Shown: positions 1 through 10,665 of the stretch, piece by piece
Numbering within the stretch: position 1 is the first letter of the stretch
How the letters are laid out: the number at the start of each line of letters is the position of its first letter
DNA from: Acanthaster planci
Lineage: Eukaryota; Echinodermata; Asteroidea; Valvatida; Acanthasteridae
Assembly: GCF_001949145.1 (NCBI RefSeq)
Contig: NW_019091373.1
Location: forward strand, 2,553,993-2,590,838
Length of the DNA: 36,846 nucleotides
Direction: 5' to 3'
The notes under the pieces: model-generated
The model's input: only the letters and a program-made list of their open reading frames with translations
Told to the model about the DNA's origin: nothing
Database searches by the model: none
Made by a program: the position numbers and the translations under genes

Positions 1-2317
1 TTGCTCCGATGCTTCAGTAACTAGATGGAATATCTTCCTGTACTCAGCTTGGTCGGACTTGAACGCACATCAACCTGCTGCACTCTAAAATTGCTGGGTC
101 AGGATGACCAGCATCTGAATCCGTATTGGCTTTAAATTCGTTTTCAAGAAACCCTTTCTCTGTAAGTCAAAAATTGCATTTAATTATTGTCTGATTCATT
201 TAGACCGAAAAAAGTGTAGTTTTTCCCTAAAAGAATGGATCAAAAGAGTCATTGCGGATCTATATCTGTGTCAGTCAGAACCAGCGGGTTTTTTAATGGT
301 TTTTATGTTTCATAGCTGAGACTATTATCTTAGTGTTTCCATGCAGTATCCGATCTTGGATGGAGGTGGTGGTGGAGAATAGATCCCCCCCCAAAATGAA
401 TATCCAAAATTGCTCATCCGTTAACCCCGAATAAAAAAAGATAAAATGCTGTCTTTAATGTTGGCACTTTGAAAAAAAGCTCACTCAACCCTGACCGGGC
501 ATACTGGTTGTTTAAATGGTGCGATATCTGTCCACGCAGAGTTACGTTTCGTGCTGGAGTTTCCTGAAGACATAACGAGTGTCACCTCAGTGCTGTCCGC
601 GAAATCGAAGTGAGCGCTTCCGTACAGCTTCGAGACTCTGGGCCGACTCGGCGGCAAAGGCTTCGGTGCCCTTTCGTTTCCTCCCTTGCATGGTCGCTCC
701 ATAAGTTAAACTGATGGGTAGGGGAAAAAGTGTGGTGGGCCGCGAACCCTTAGATCCGAGAAGAGACCTACATGAAAGAAATTCTTGTGAATGTCGGGGG
801 TCTGTGCGCTTGTGAATGCTTTATCAACGCGACATTATTTGTTTCGCCAGGAGCTGCATTCTATTTTAAGTACAGAAAAATATTCGTACAAGGGGATTCG
901 GGTGTCGAGAGTGTGATCGATGCACTGAAAGTATTTTGAAACAACTGCAATTGGGGGGTCCTATATTTTGTTTGGGGTGGAAATTTTTGGTATTTCCCAT
1001 GTAACCTTTAATTAATGTTAAGGCTGTATACAGACTTGGGGAACAAACAGGGAAACTAGTCCCCCTAAAATCTCTGTTTATTACAATGACCGAAACCATT
1101 TAATAGTTACCGTACCTAAAGGGTCTGCATAATGGTGCTCTGTTACGCTTTTCCGTGACCACAGGACAGTTGCACTGCAATACCACACTACCTTTACCCT
1201 TGACTGAGAGCAGTGACAAGAGGCAAGGAGACCTCTACGTACGGCCCCTCGCATACAAAAAAGATATCTTTTACCTTTTTACGTAAGAAATAACTACGGT
1301 CGTGACTTTTGACTTTGGCCCAATCATGCACTGAGTCGATCATCGTGAACAGGGATTATAATGCATCGTTTGCAAGTACAAACCAATGACAGCGTGGACT
1401 TGAGCTCAAGTTTCTTAAAGGCTTAATGGTTGTTGCCCATGGCCCAATGCATGAATCTAGCAATGCATGGCAAACATACGGTCTCAGCTTTCATCGGTTT
1501 CTTCGCTGCTCGACTTGAAAACCTGAAGCGAATTGCGACGTCTGTTTTGATTTCTTCCGTAAGCAATGCCAATGCATTTTAGTTGCTGAGGAGACACCCA
1601 CTCCGATCTCCAAGGTCCTACGGGAAACGGCTGAATCGGAAAGTGATTTTTTTTCAAGTTGATTTGTGCTAACTCTGTGGGAAAACATAACTCACTTTTT
1701 GAAGTATATACATGAAATTCATGGCACTAATGGGCTTCCGTATGTTCTTTTGCCTGCAGAAGTCATTCTGTTTTCCCACACGTCATTCATCGGCGTTTTG
1801 GAAATCGGTACAAACGAGGTATGCAATGCCCTGTTGGCTGTTTATGCATCGAGTCATGGACAGCCTCGACTGGTGCTTAGAACTTGATATAAGTCTATCA
1901 AGTATCAGGCGAACCAACCATTCCAGTGTCCCCCGATGATTAACCTATGATGTTTGCATATGTCAGAAATGCATCCCTCTGTGTTGTCACACAACTCCTT
2001 CAGGATGTCGTTGCCACTTCAAGTTCTCCACCACTGATGACTAATTTCTCCACACAAAGCTTGAAATATGCAAGTTGCCGGCACAAAGCAAGCAACTCGC
2101 AGCGCGCAATGGCGGATCTTTTTTCAATAAAGGTAAGCATTCTCGGCACAGCACGAAACCCGTCTTGAGTGGTATTAAATCATCACGATGCGGAATAATC
2201 GATGTAGGTATCTTTCCTTAAAACCCGTGATGTCACTCTCCGGAGAAATAGCTGCGGGTAAAACAAAAAGAGATGAAAAGAGAAGGATTTCGCTGGGGGT
2301 TTGATAAGACGGCTTTG
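1..2317. other. Non-coding stretch, nothing assignable
   Basis: Only short frames below 80 codons with no recognisable domain. A GC-richer patch at about 480-710 is open on the minus strand, but shows no splice-consistent coding signal that I can support. A small GGT-repeat run lies near 365. Confidence 0.6.
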
Positions 2318-2445
2318 TAAAGGCCGGTTCCTACTGCATGCGAATGTGAACGCGAAGGGAATTTGACGTCACGAACGTTTTGCAGCAAAAGTTCGCTCGA
2401 GTTGAAATGTGTTCAAGTTTTGCGAATTTAAGTCACGAGAGGACT
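2318..2445 (+). repeat. Family B TIR element, copy 1 (left part)
   Basis: Begins TAAAGGCCGGTT and runs about 130 bases in clear similarity to the element at 3848. Shared blocks include GAATTT(G/C)ACGTCAC, TTTGCAGCA and GAAATGTGTT. The matching right terminus is not evident, so this copy is truncated or diverged after about 2445. Confidence 0.65.
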
Positions 2446-3847
2446 AGTTCATCTGAAGAAATACGTAAACGTAAACAATTGCATTGGATCATTATTTGGG
2501 CAACGAAACGCGAAGACCTAACTAGTGCAGAATTTCACGCACAGTTTGTTGTAAAATCTGACCAAAAGTAGAGTTTATTGCATAATGTGAAAGCAGCAAG
2601 TGATTACATCACATCAAGGATTTTTTGACATAATTTGGCGAATTGTTAACGTTACCTTTTCATGGTTTTTCATTTGCCTGCTTGCTTCAACAGCATCACT
2701 ATTGGTAGATTAACAAGTATTGCACGAGCCGAAACAGAACTCACCGTTTCTTCAGAAAGTAATCCACACCAGTAACGTTTCTACACGGACCAATCGTTCC
2801 ATCAACTCGAGAAGCAACAATATTAAATGTCTACACAAATAAGGAATCCACGTTGCCTTGCTCAATCACCACCCATTCATCTCGCGAAATGAATGATACT
2901 TTTAGACATTTTTTTAAATTCTTATTCGCATCCTCACGTAGTGCAGGTAAAAAGGATGCTTTAATTTTTGAACGAAGTCTGTCTTAAACCTGTACGTCTG
3001 CGGCTTTTTCTTTGCTTGTATAGGAGATCAAAGGTGTGCTGTGTATTGCAAATGCACACCGAAAAACCCTTAATTTGCCATTCTACGGAGGGCTTGCACG
3101 GTGCCACCTCCACAAAGACATCTTCTGTTTAAACTCTTTCAATATATTGATGTGGTGTACATCCACATAGTGCATGTACGTACGTGTACATCACAGAGTA
3201 ACAAGGACCTGTTCGTCTTCAATAATATCCGAAGGCACATCTGACTACATTATAATCTTCAACAAGACCTACGCAACACCGAATAAGACAAACAATTTTG
3301 TGCGATAACGGAGATCAGTGAGCCTTGTAAGGAGCCTGTGTCATACGACCTGACTTGTTCCCTTTTCTTTCTCCAGTTCGACCACTAGACTGGTACTTAT
3401 GCTTGCTTGCATTTTAATATTACGGATACGTGCAAGCACACCACACAGAAGGCAATATAATGTAATGTGGAGTAATTTTATAAGCTTCCGAAAGATGAGC
3501 AGTTACGAATGTGAACTGCTAGTGTCTAGGATTAAATTAAGCTTGTTTTCAATCTTCATATTATGATCTAATTTACTTGGACTTCCTCAATTAAGATGGA
3601 CGCCCCACAAATACGGATTTTTACACGTTTTTGGTAGAAAGGAAAATGAAATTATTCTCCCAATTTACCTTTTCTTGTTCTATTTAAAGTAAACCAAAAC
3701 CAAACGAAAACAAATGTGCCCTCTTTTAACACTTCCTTTTTGGGGAGTGGACTCCTCAGTAGACACATACTCCTCAGTAGGCATACACTTTATAGCCCCC
3801 AAAACTATCATGCCACAAGTCGTATGATTTTAACTCCTACGTTCGCC
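2446..3847. other. Non-coding AT-rich stretch
   Basis: Apart from the 18-bp duplication at 3751 and a GTACGTACGTGTAC-type run near 3175, I see nothing in it. Confidence 0.6.
3751..3786 (+). repeat. 18-bp tandem repeat, two units
   Basis: Two adjacent copies of ACTCCTCAGTAG(A/G)CA followed by a variable end. Short local duplication without other significance. Confidence 0.6.
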
Positions 3848-4056
3848 TGAAGGTCGGTTCATACCACAGGCGCATGTCAAAGCGAAGCGAATTTCACGTC
3901 ACAAAAGATTTGCAGCAGAATTTCGCCGGAGTCGAAATGTGTTCCAGTTTTACGAATTCGCGCTCGCAAAACTTGAATAGAATTAGTGATTTTGTGATCT
4001 GCCGTCACGAAATCGTGTTTGTGTTCGCTTTTGCGCCAAGTACAAACCGGCCTTTA
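3848..4056 (+). mobile_element. Family B MITE-like element, copy 2
   Basis: 209 bp bounded by inverted ends: TGAAGGTCGGTT at 3848 and AACCGGCCTTTA at 4045-4056 (10 of 12 positions complementary). The inverted similarity continues inward through the GGCGCA / AAGCGAA / GTCAC blocks, so the arms span roughly 50 bases. It encodes nothing. The AAGGCCGGTT-type terminus next to TA suggests a TA-duplicating superfamily, but no clean target duplication is seen. Confidence 0.6.
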
Positions 4057-6922
4057 AGTTGTACAGTTGTACGTGTATAAACAACCTCTGTTGTGTGCTT
4101 TTCCCATCATCGATTCCGAATCCGAAACGGGATACAAGATAATCAACACCAAGCGCTCAATGCGGGAAGCTCGGCCTCGCCGTCACAGGGGTGATATTAC
4201 ATTTCCTTAATATCGGCATATGTGGCGGTTGCCAAGATCGGTGGTGCTACATGACCGTGCGCCGTTAACAAGGGTCGGTCAAATCGTCATCCTGTCGTCA
4301 GTGCAAGTACAAAACACATTCTCAGTTGACAAATGTAGGACCAGTAGTTATGGGTGCAGGGGAAATTGTGCCTGGAAAATGGGAAAGTTAACGTCTGGAA
4401 GCTTAGTTTTGTTGACAAAAATTAGTCTTCCGCCTGAAATCGGAAAGGGCAGCCATGGTGCTTGGCCGGCTAAGTGCTGCAACTAGCAGTTTGGACCGTA
4501 CCATTATGTTTCAGGGGTGGAAGTGAGATGGTAACATTTTTCGTGTGGAGGAGGTTCTATTAATTATGACTAATATTTAACTTTGAGCTGATATATATTC
4601 TCTTTTAGTATGTATCTACCTCCTGGATCAGTTTATAATGTGTTTTGGGGCATACAGACGGCGCAGTTCTTTTCTTTTTTTTCTGCGTTTACTGTTACCC
4701 GTTCATCTTGACCCATACGCAAGCTACGTACACCATGCACACCCAAACAAATTGGCGCCTGGTATTACGGATGTGATATTTAAAATGAAGCGTGTTTTCC
4801 AACAAACTTTTAACCAAATATCTGTTTTCTCAAAAAAAAATTAATAAATAAATAAAATAAAAAAATAATAATTGGTAAAATGCAATGTTTTCAATTTCGT
4901 AATTGTGTGATAGACTCTGATTTAAAAATGTATGTACATTACGTACGGTGATAAAAACCCTAATATTCACTGTCATGTTCGAAAACAATGAATACAATAG
5001 AAAGAAAGAGTGCATGAGATAGCCATCATTCATTCCAATTTTTTCCAAAACATATAACATTAGGGCGTCATACATGGAAGGAAGCATTCATTTTTCCCTC
5101 AATCTGAAACCCCCATGGTCAATGTTTCGACACATTTTCTCACATTAAAAAAACACCTCTGCCAGATCTCGCCATTATTTGCCTTTCTTGCTCGCAGTAA
5201 TCATTCCATTTTAATGAGTGAAAAAGCTCTCGCATCGACCGCTCTCGATTGCAGTGCGGTGCCACGGCTGCCCAAAAAGCAAGGAGAGGTGGCGCAGCGG
5301 TTCTCCCGTTTCCCGGTACGTGCAGTTTCCGTACCCGCTGGATGTGACATCTTACGTCGTGTAAACACGCCGATGTTTGGAAGGACCTTACCCAGCGACT
5401 CATGGCATAGATTGATGACGACTCCTGGCTTTTAATCAACGCGCGTGTATTGCCCACCATGCAGAGTGGAAGCAACACAATTCGCGCGGGTTGTCAATTA
5501 GTGTCGACGCATGGTTGTCTGGTTGTACGTCGTCGTGGAGTATAATGCAACTGGACTGTCTCTTTTCTCTGCTTTTATTGCTCTCAGAACGGTTTCATTA
5601 AAACACATAACGTAAGCACACCTTTCCAAGATTCTGTGATAATGACGTCGAAATTACACAATAGACTTACTTTCCTTTATGCCACAGCATCATTGATGAA
5701 CTTGTTTCTAAACATAGCATACCACAACAAACTCGGTTTGGAACGAAAGAATAAAGACATAAGCAATTTCCTCGAATCCACAATCCTGCATGCATAAACG
5801 TGAGCAGTTCCAGTAACTATGTCTATTGGTCTCCCAACACTTTTAGCTGTTAAATTATCCGTGGTTCCCAAGGGAAGACGTCCCTTTCCCGCTCCTACAC
5901 CCAATAGTCTTACCGGCTTCTCTTCTTCCCGACGAGATGGTTGAGATAAGACAGTTACTGTCGCCACAAGGTACGGGGAAACCCCAGGGGGCAATGAGCT
6001 TACAGAGAGGCTGATTGCGGGAGGTCCTTGCAAGGAGCCACGGCGAAAGTGGCGACATATCAGTAAGTCAATCTTGACGTTCAATTATAAAACTCTTGGG
6101 CCTTGGTACCCAGGCCGGCCATGAGTTAGCGAGACAACCCTTTATTCTGTCAGTATACGCCCATGATTGGAAAATGTACATCTCTTCCGCATCCGCGCAC
6201 TTCTCTGGCTCGCCTGTCCACGTTTTCAAAGACATCGCCTCTGATGAATACAAAATAGGCCTTCTTAGACTGTCGAAATTGCTGGATGCTGGAAGATGCA
6301 AGGTATTTTATCCAGTAAAGGTGTAGTCACAGTTTTTGCACGCCAAAGACATACATAAAGCCAATGCAGGTCCACTTTTTTGTTTGTTGATTTGTTTTTG
6401 ATTGGGCTCTCTTTTTGGGGTGGAGGACATCTGGCGTAAAAGATAAATACTTTAACAATTCCGAAGAATCAAATACAAGAATGGAATTTTGTATTGCCGA
6501 CATATGCTTTCATTTCCAAAAGTTGTAGGAATTTGGCTAATTGTACTCTGGCTATAATAAATTTTGTTCTTATAGGCTTAGCACTAATGTTTTGCCCGAA
6601 AAAATTCACAATACTGGAGTGCGTTTGTATACTCTAGAATTCGGTAAAATTTTGACGAGCTCTTCAGGGTCAGCTGTATGTAACAGGATATTTAGAAATT
6701 AGTCATCCTTACCAGGTTTTTTCAGTCAGTTCATTAATATTTCAAAAGTAATCGAATAGGAATGTTGTCAGAAAGCATGATTTGCCATTGGAAGCGTGGG
6801 TGTTTTACTGAATCCGTAGTCAATTTGGAGCAACTAGGAAAATAAGTCAACATTTTGACTAGGCTGCTTTAAGAGAAGTCCGCCATAATTAAAGGGCCCA
6901 AACTGGCTGCACTATCTGCCTT
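4057..6922. other. Non-coding stretch with two overlapping long chance frames
   Basis: At 5115-5478 both strands are open for over 100 codons, and at 5677-6084 the minus strand is open for about 135. Neither predicted peptide resembles a known family. The remainder is AT-rich without recognisable elements. Confidence 0.5.
4833..4872. repeat. A/T low-complexity tract
   Basis: An A-rich run with repeated AATAAATAAAATAAAA-type units. It may be an old poly(A) tail of a degraded retroelement, but no element body was recognised beside it. Confidence 0.6.
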
Positions 6923-6990
6923 GTGCAGAAATACACCCTCGTTGGTTGAAGAGAGCCATATTGGTGGGCAGTGTTCATTTTGTTGGTAGC

Positions 6991-7535
6991 TAGTCTGGAT
7001 GCCAGACCCGATGATTCTGACTACTCTACGAATCAAGGGTCCGGTAGCACCCAATATACACGTGACCAAGACTAGAGGAATTACTCCATTTTTCTGAAAA
7101 ATGGCTTAAATACTCCAAAGTTGTCCCGTCTGTATTCGGCATGTTCGGATGGCACCGTTGATGTTCGGTTATTTCCAGCCGGGTAGGTAGGCTAGCTGCT
7201 GAACGTAAGCTCCCGTAGCCTAATGGCAGCTGTTGATCCTACAATATTTGACTTCACACTGACATGGAAGGTCGCCAGGCGAAATGCCAATGCCAGGCGA
7301 AATGCAGAATATAACTTCTTTGACCAATGCAGGCTTTGTACCTGAAACCCAGCGGGGATACACTTGCAGTATTGCCCATTACATGTTGCACCACTGTAAT
7401 GAAATCGAAAACACCCGAGCTCTCAACTTGTGACCCCTAAGCCTTACGTCATATCTATTTATATCCGTGGGTGATGCCCGACCTGAGATTTTTATCAAGA
7501 GTCGTCAGGAATTTTGGGGCACGGAACCAGACTGG
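6991..7535. mobile_element. 545-bp insertion in a family A copy, with 8-bp target duplication
   Basis: The segment is flanked by the exact 8-bp direct repeat TTGGTAGC (6983-6990 and 7536-7543). It has a 7-bp inverted pair close to its ends: AGTCTGG at 6992-6998 and CCAGACT at 7527-7533. An 8-bp duplication is typical of hAT elements, though the termini do not match the CAG(T/A)G ends of the two other hAT-like elements here. It contains an 18-bp tandem duplication but no coding sequence that I recognise, so it is a non-autonomous element. Confidence 0.6.
7274..7305 (+). repeat. 18-bp tandem duplication inside the 545-bp insertion
   Basis: GCCAGGCGAAATGC occurs at 7274-7287 and again at 7292-7305, separated by CAAT, giving a period of 18. 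A small exact duplication. Confidence 0.8.
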
Positions 7536-7659
7536 TTGGTAGCGACTAGATTGCAACACAAGCATATCACTGCAGTCATTTGGGAACCAGCGAAGTGCAT
7601 TTTGTCATCAAAGGAATCTCCGTTGTTAGGAAAATTGCGCCCTCTCTTGATCCCGCTCG

Positions 7660-9395
7660 GACCTAATTATAATGATACACATGAATTGGTTCTGGTTTAA
7701 TTCAATGGATTGTGCGACGATGTCTCGAGGGTCGTATGTGCTGTGGCCACCAGACCAGTCTCTAACACTGGGAACTTAATATCAAGCTCTTTGCTGAGTG
7801 CAAGAATGAGATGGCTTCTAGTATGATTTACCCCTTCCTGATTTTGAGTGGCAGCATACAAGGAATCGTAGTTGCTTGAAGCACTAGCGAAATTAGATGT
7901 GTATATCATGGAGTTGAAAGGAAAACGTTCTCTGATTTACATAGCTTATCCAGTTTTGTACTCAATTTGTTACCCTTTCCATCTCTTAAATATTTCAAAC
8001 AAAAGTGTTGCGGAAAGATATTTTACCATTTCACTCGAGGACTGGTGTTTTCCATCACTTCCCAATCAATAATCCGCCCTTGGTGTTCTTAATCAGTATT
8101 CATATTTTTACGCTTGTTTGTGATGTTTATAAAGGAAACGAAGTTAATGGTTCAGCTAATAGCATTTTAAGGGGATGTTTATAATGGGAGGGGATAGTGA
8201 CAGTCTGTATAGGAGCAGCAGCGGCTAAAGATCATTGAGATAATGATGAAAGTGATCTTTAGAAGAGAGCCGAAAAGAAGTTACCAAAACATGAGATGTT
8301 GTCGTCCAAATACGCATTAGTTATTATTTCGTACAACGTATTACGTGCGCCTCTATGTTGAAATCAATTCAGACCCCAGAGGATTCCTGCATTTGCTGTT
8401 TACTGTGTCCCCTTCCACTTAGCCCTGATTGCAAAATGCAGCTTTATATTCAACCTCACATCCGTGAGTGGGGGCGGGGGGGGCTCGGGGGTATGGACAC
8501 GCGGGACGTGCATGTTCGCCAGTCCTCAATATACGCGGCTAATGAAGTTATGGAAGGCGATACCGCATGTGATCTGCGATAGCATCGTGAGCCCTGCACT
8601 GTTTTTGTTCGGCTTTCACATTATACTTGGGTTTATAATTGCAAATAGCCCCAGCAGTGTCTGGGCAACGCTCTACCGTACATCAACGTTGAATCATTGA
8701 CCATCTGCAGTATGTGGGAGTCAATCGTCAGTGTCTCAAAATCATGTCCACCTCTCACATCCATGGGTGTCGCGAGGGGAAGGGGTGCTCCCACCCCCAA
8801 AAGGATTTTTTTCAATGAACAAAGCTGGCTTGATTCCAAAGACAATTATGATATAGATTTTCTGGCATCTTATTAGTAATTATTAATTTACCTCTTTAAT
8901 CTACTTCACGTTTCGGCGCCATTTCTGTGCTTAGCATTGCCCAGGTTGGCAGTTAAATATTTGTCCATACAGGAAACTTCAAATGGATTGTTGGGGAACA
9001 AACAGTCACTTCTGCTTGTCAAGATTTTTCATCTTTTCCATTTGTTCGCGCGTTATTGAGGACACGGATAACTTGTCATGTTTGTCTTGTCATATTATGC
9101 ATGTGTCAGCAGATATAATCTGTGAAGCAAAATGACGTCATTGTACATGTACATTGAACTGTGGTCGTGACAGGACCACTTAATGTGGAGCATTCTGTCA
9201 ACTGAAAAGCTTGCTTGTGAATTGAAGTTTGTCACGGCACGGTCAAGGGTACAGGCCAACAGATGGCATATGGATTATTCCAGTATTTGGTGTCTACAGT
9301 TTCAAATTGGCGTGATATTTCCGGACGATTTCCACACTCGTTTTCAAGGATAATTTTGTGCAAGCATAAAATACATAGGCCTACTTGAATGTATA
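7660..9395. other. Non-coding stretch
   Basis: Contains a G-rich run near 8465-8481 and a perfect cAMP-response-type octamer TGACGTCA at 9133-9140 next to TGTACATGTACA. No gene is close enough to give the octamer a role. Confidence 0.5.
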
Positions 9396-9537
9396 GGCCT
9401 GTTTGTTTCAGGCGGATTCTGATCGCGATCAGTGATATGGCGTTGGTTCACTGACACCAGAATCCATCTAATGGATAGAGCGAACCAGCTGTTTGATCCA
9501 CTGATCGAGATTCAGATCCGTGTGAAACAAACTGGCC
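9396..9537. repeat. Fold-back (hairpin) element
   Basis: The left arm 9396-9430 and the reverse complement of 9503-9537 agree at 27 of 35 positions without gaps, with GTTTGTTTCA exact. Further inward, GATCAGTG and GGTTC(A/G)C are also mirrored, so the arms span about 60 bases around a loop near 9460. A perfect 14-bp palindrome CTGATCGCGATCAG sits at 9419-9432. No coding content; most likely a small inverted-repeat transposon remnant. Confidence 0.6.
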
Positions 9538-9540
9538 CTA

Positions 9541-10348
9541 GATATCCATACTGCGATGGATTCAGAACCAAATTTTCGATAGTCATTTTTCTAGGGAGCC
9601 GGGGGGAAACTGGAAATTTGTTTACGCAACCTTTTAAAACCTGTCTGAGGGTTTAAGTTTAATTTTAGTGGACTTTTAAACACACTTTTTACCTTCATTA
9701 CCTTTAATCTCTCCTTTCTCTATTTTTCAAAGTCACTCGGTCATGCAGGGTTTTTTGGGGGGGGGTTGGCCCGTTGCCCCCCCCATTATTTTCACCTGCG
9801 CCAATCCTGAAGCTTGTATTTCCTAAGTCTAGGTGGAAATCCCAAAGTATGAGTCTAACAAAGTGTCAGAGATCAGGGTATCACCATCTTCGGGGGACAG
9901 ATGCCACCGGGTTTTGATGAACCGGGCCAAGCAGGTGCCCCTTTATTTTGTCGGAAGCCGATTCGAAGCACGGTCGTCCACGCCATCAAACATCTCTCGC
10001 CCGCTCTTCAGCTTGGCGAGGAATATTCATTGCTCCCTCGAGGTGCTCTCGAGTCCACTCTCCACGCTTTCTATCGAGGCTTCAAAACACCGACATTATG
10101 GCCAGCACCGTAAAAAGGGATCGTGTCTCCGTCCTCCATCCATCTTGGACTATAGACTTGCTCACCAGTCTTTACCTGCAGCGAGGCACTAACGTGCTTC
10201 AGAGTGAATCCCATACTGCCTTGGTTTAAAGCTGCTATTTTTTAAAACGAATTTTACATTGAAAATCTGGATGCACTAGTCGTCTCTGTGGGTGGAATTC
10301 TCTTCTATCTACTTTTCCTTCCGTTGGGTCAAAAAAGTACCATTTAAG
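9541..10348. other. Non-coding stretch with G and C runs
   Basis: An 8-9 base G run and a matching C run at about 9761-9784 face each other and could pair. They resemble the interior of the hAT-type MITEs, but no paired ends were found. Overlapping open frames at 9833-10229 look like nothing known. Confidence 0.5.
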
Positions 10349-10665
10349 CGAGTCAGATTGGCACAGTGGTTTTTTCCTCGCCTTTCACCTCTTCTTCCTG
10401 CGTTCGATTCCCGGCTTGGTCAAGATATGGATTAGGTTTTCAGTCCCTACCTTATTCCGCGGGTTTTACCCATGCAGAATATTCTTGTGGGATTTTCCCC
10501 ACCTCTAAAATCGTAACTGCTTCCCGTGCATTGTCTCTTCTCCACAGATGTGGGCAAATGTGGGTCGTTTGTCGGCTTCCTGAGACGCCCTTGTATACCT
10601 TCGATTCACGTTAAATCGGAGGACCTCCATGGAAAAGCAGTGCTGTACACTAAATGGACTTAAGT
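10349..10665 (+). mobile_element. tRNA-derived SINE
   Basis: The head carries a perfect RNA polymerase III A box, TGGCACAGTGG (10359-10369), and a B box, GTTCGATTC (10402-10410), spaced as in a tRNA gene. The intervening bases do not form a functional tRNA, so this is a SINE head and not a tRNA gene. The body has a G-rich and C-rich stretch (about 10458-10505) like the conserved central segment of many metazoan tRNA-SINEs. The 3' end resembles the AAGCGCTATAC-type tail shared with partner LINEs. The right boundary is approximate, and no target duplication was identified. Confidence 0.6.

Larger units (their letters stand above)
6923..7659 (+). repeat. Family A dispersed repeat, copy 1, split by an insertion
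   Basis: The left part (6923-6990) matches the beginning of the family A copies at 28661 and 34760: GCAGAA, then GTTGAA, GAGCCAT, GTTCATTTTGTTGGTAGC. The right part (7536-7659) resumes at TTGGTAGCGA and continues through AACCAGCGA, CCGTTGTTAGGAAAATT and GCGCCCTCT to GCTCG. Joined, the two parts give about 190 bp, close to the length of intact copies. The TTGGTAGC octamer is present on both sides of the break, as expected for a target duplication. Confidence 0.7.

Noticed and set aside
40-110. GTTCAAGTCC on the minus strand as a tRNA or SINE B box
   Set aside because: No A box upstream on that strand and no cloverleaf.
5115-5478. Over 100 codons open on both strands
   Set aside because: The predicted peptides resemble no known family, the plus-strand frame has no supporting splice or start context, and mutual openness of both strands follows from a locally stop-poor, GC-richer patch.
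5677-6084. 135-codon minus-strand frame
   Set aside because: No recognisable domain, a shorter overlapping frame in another phase, and low-complexity Ser/Pro/Arg content; no evidence that it is an exon.
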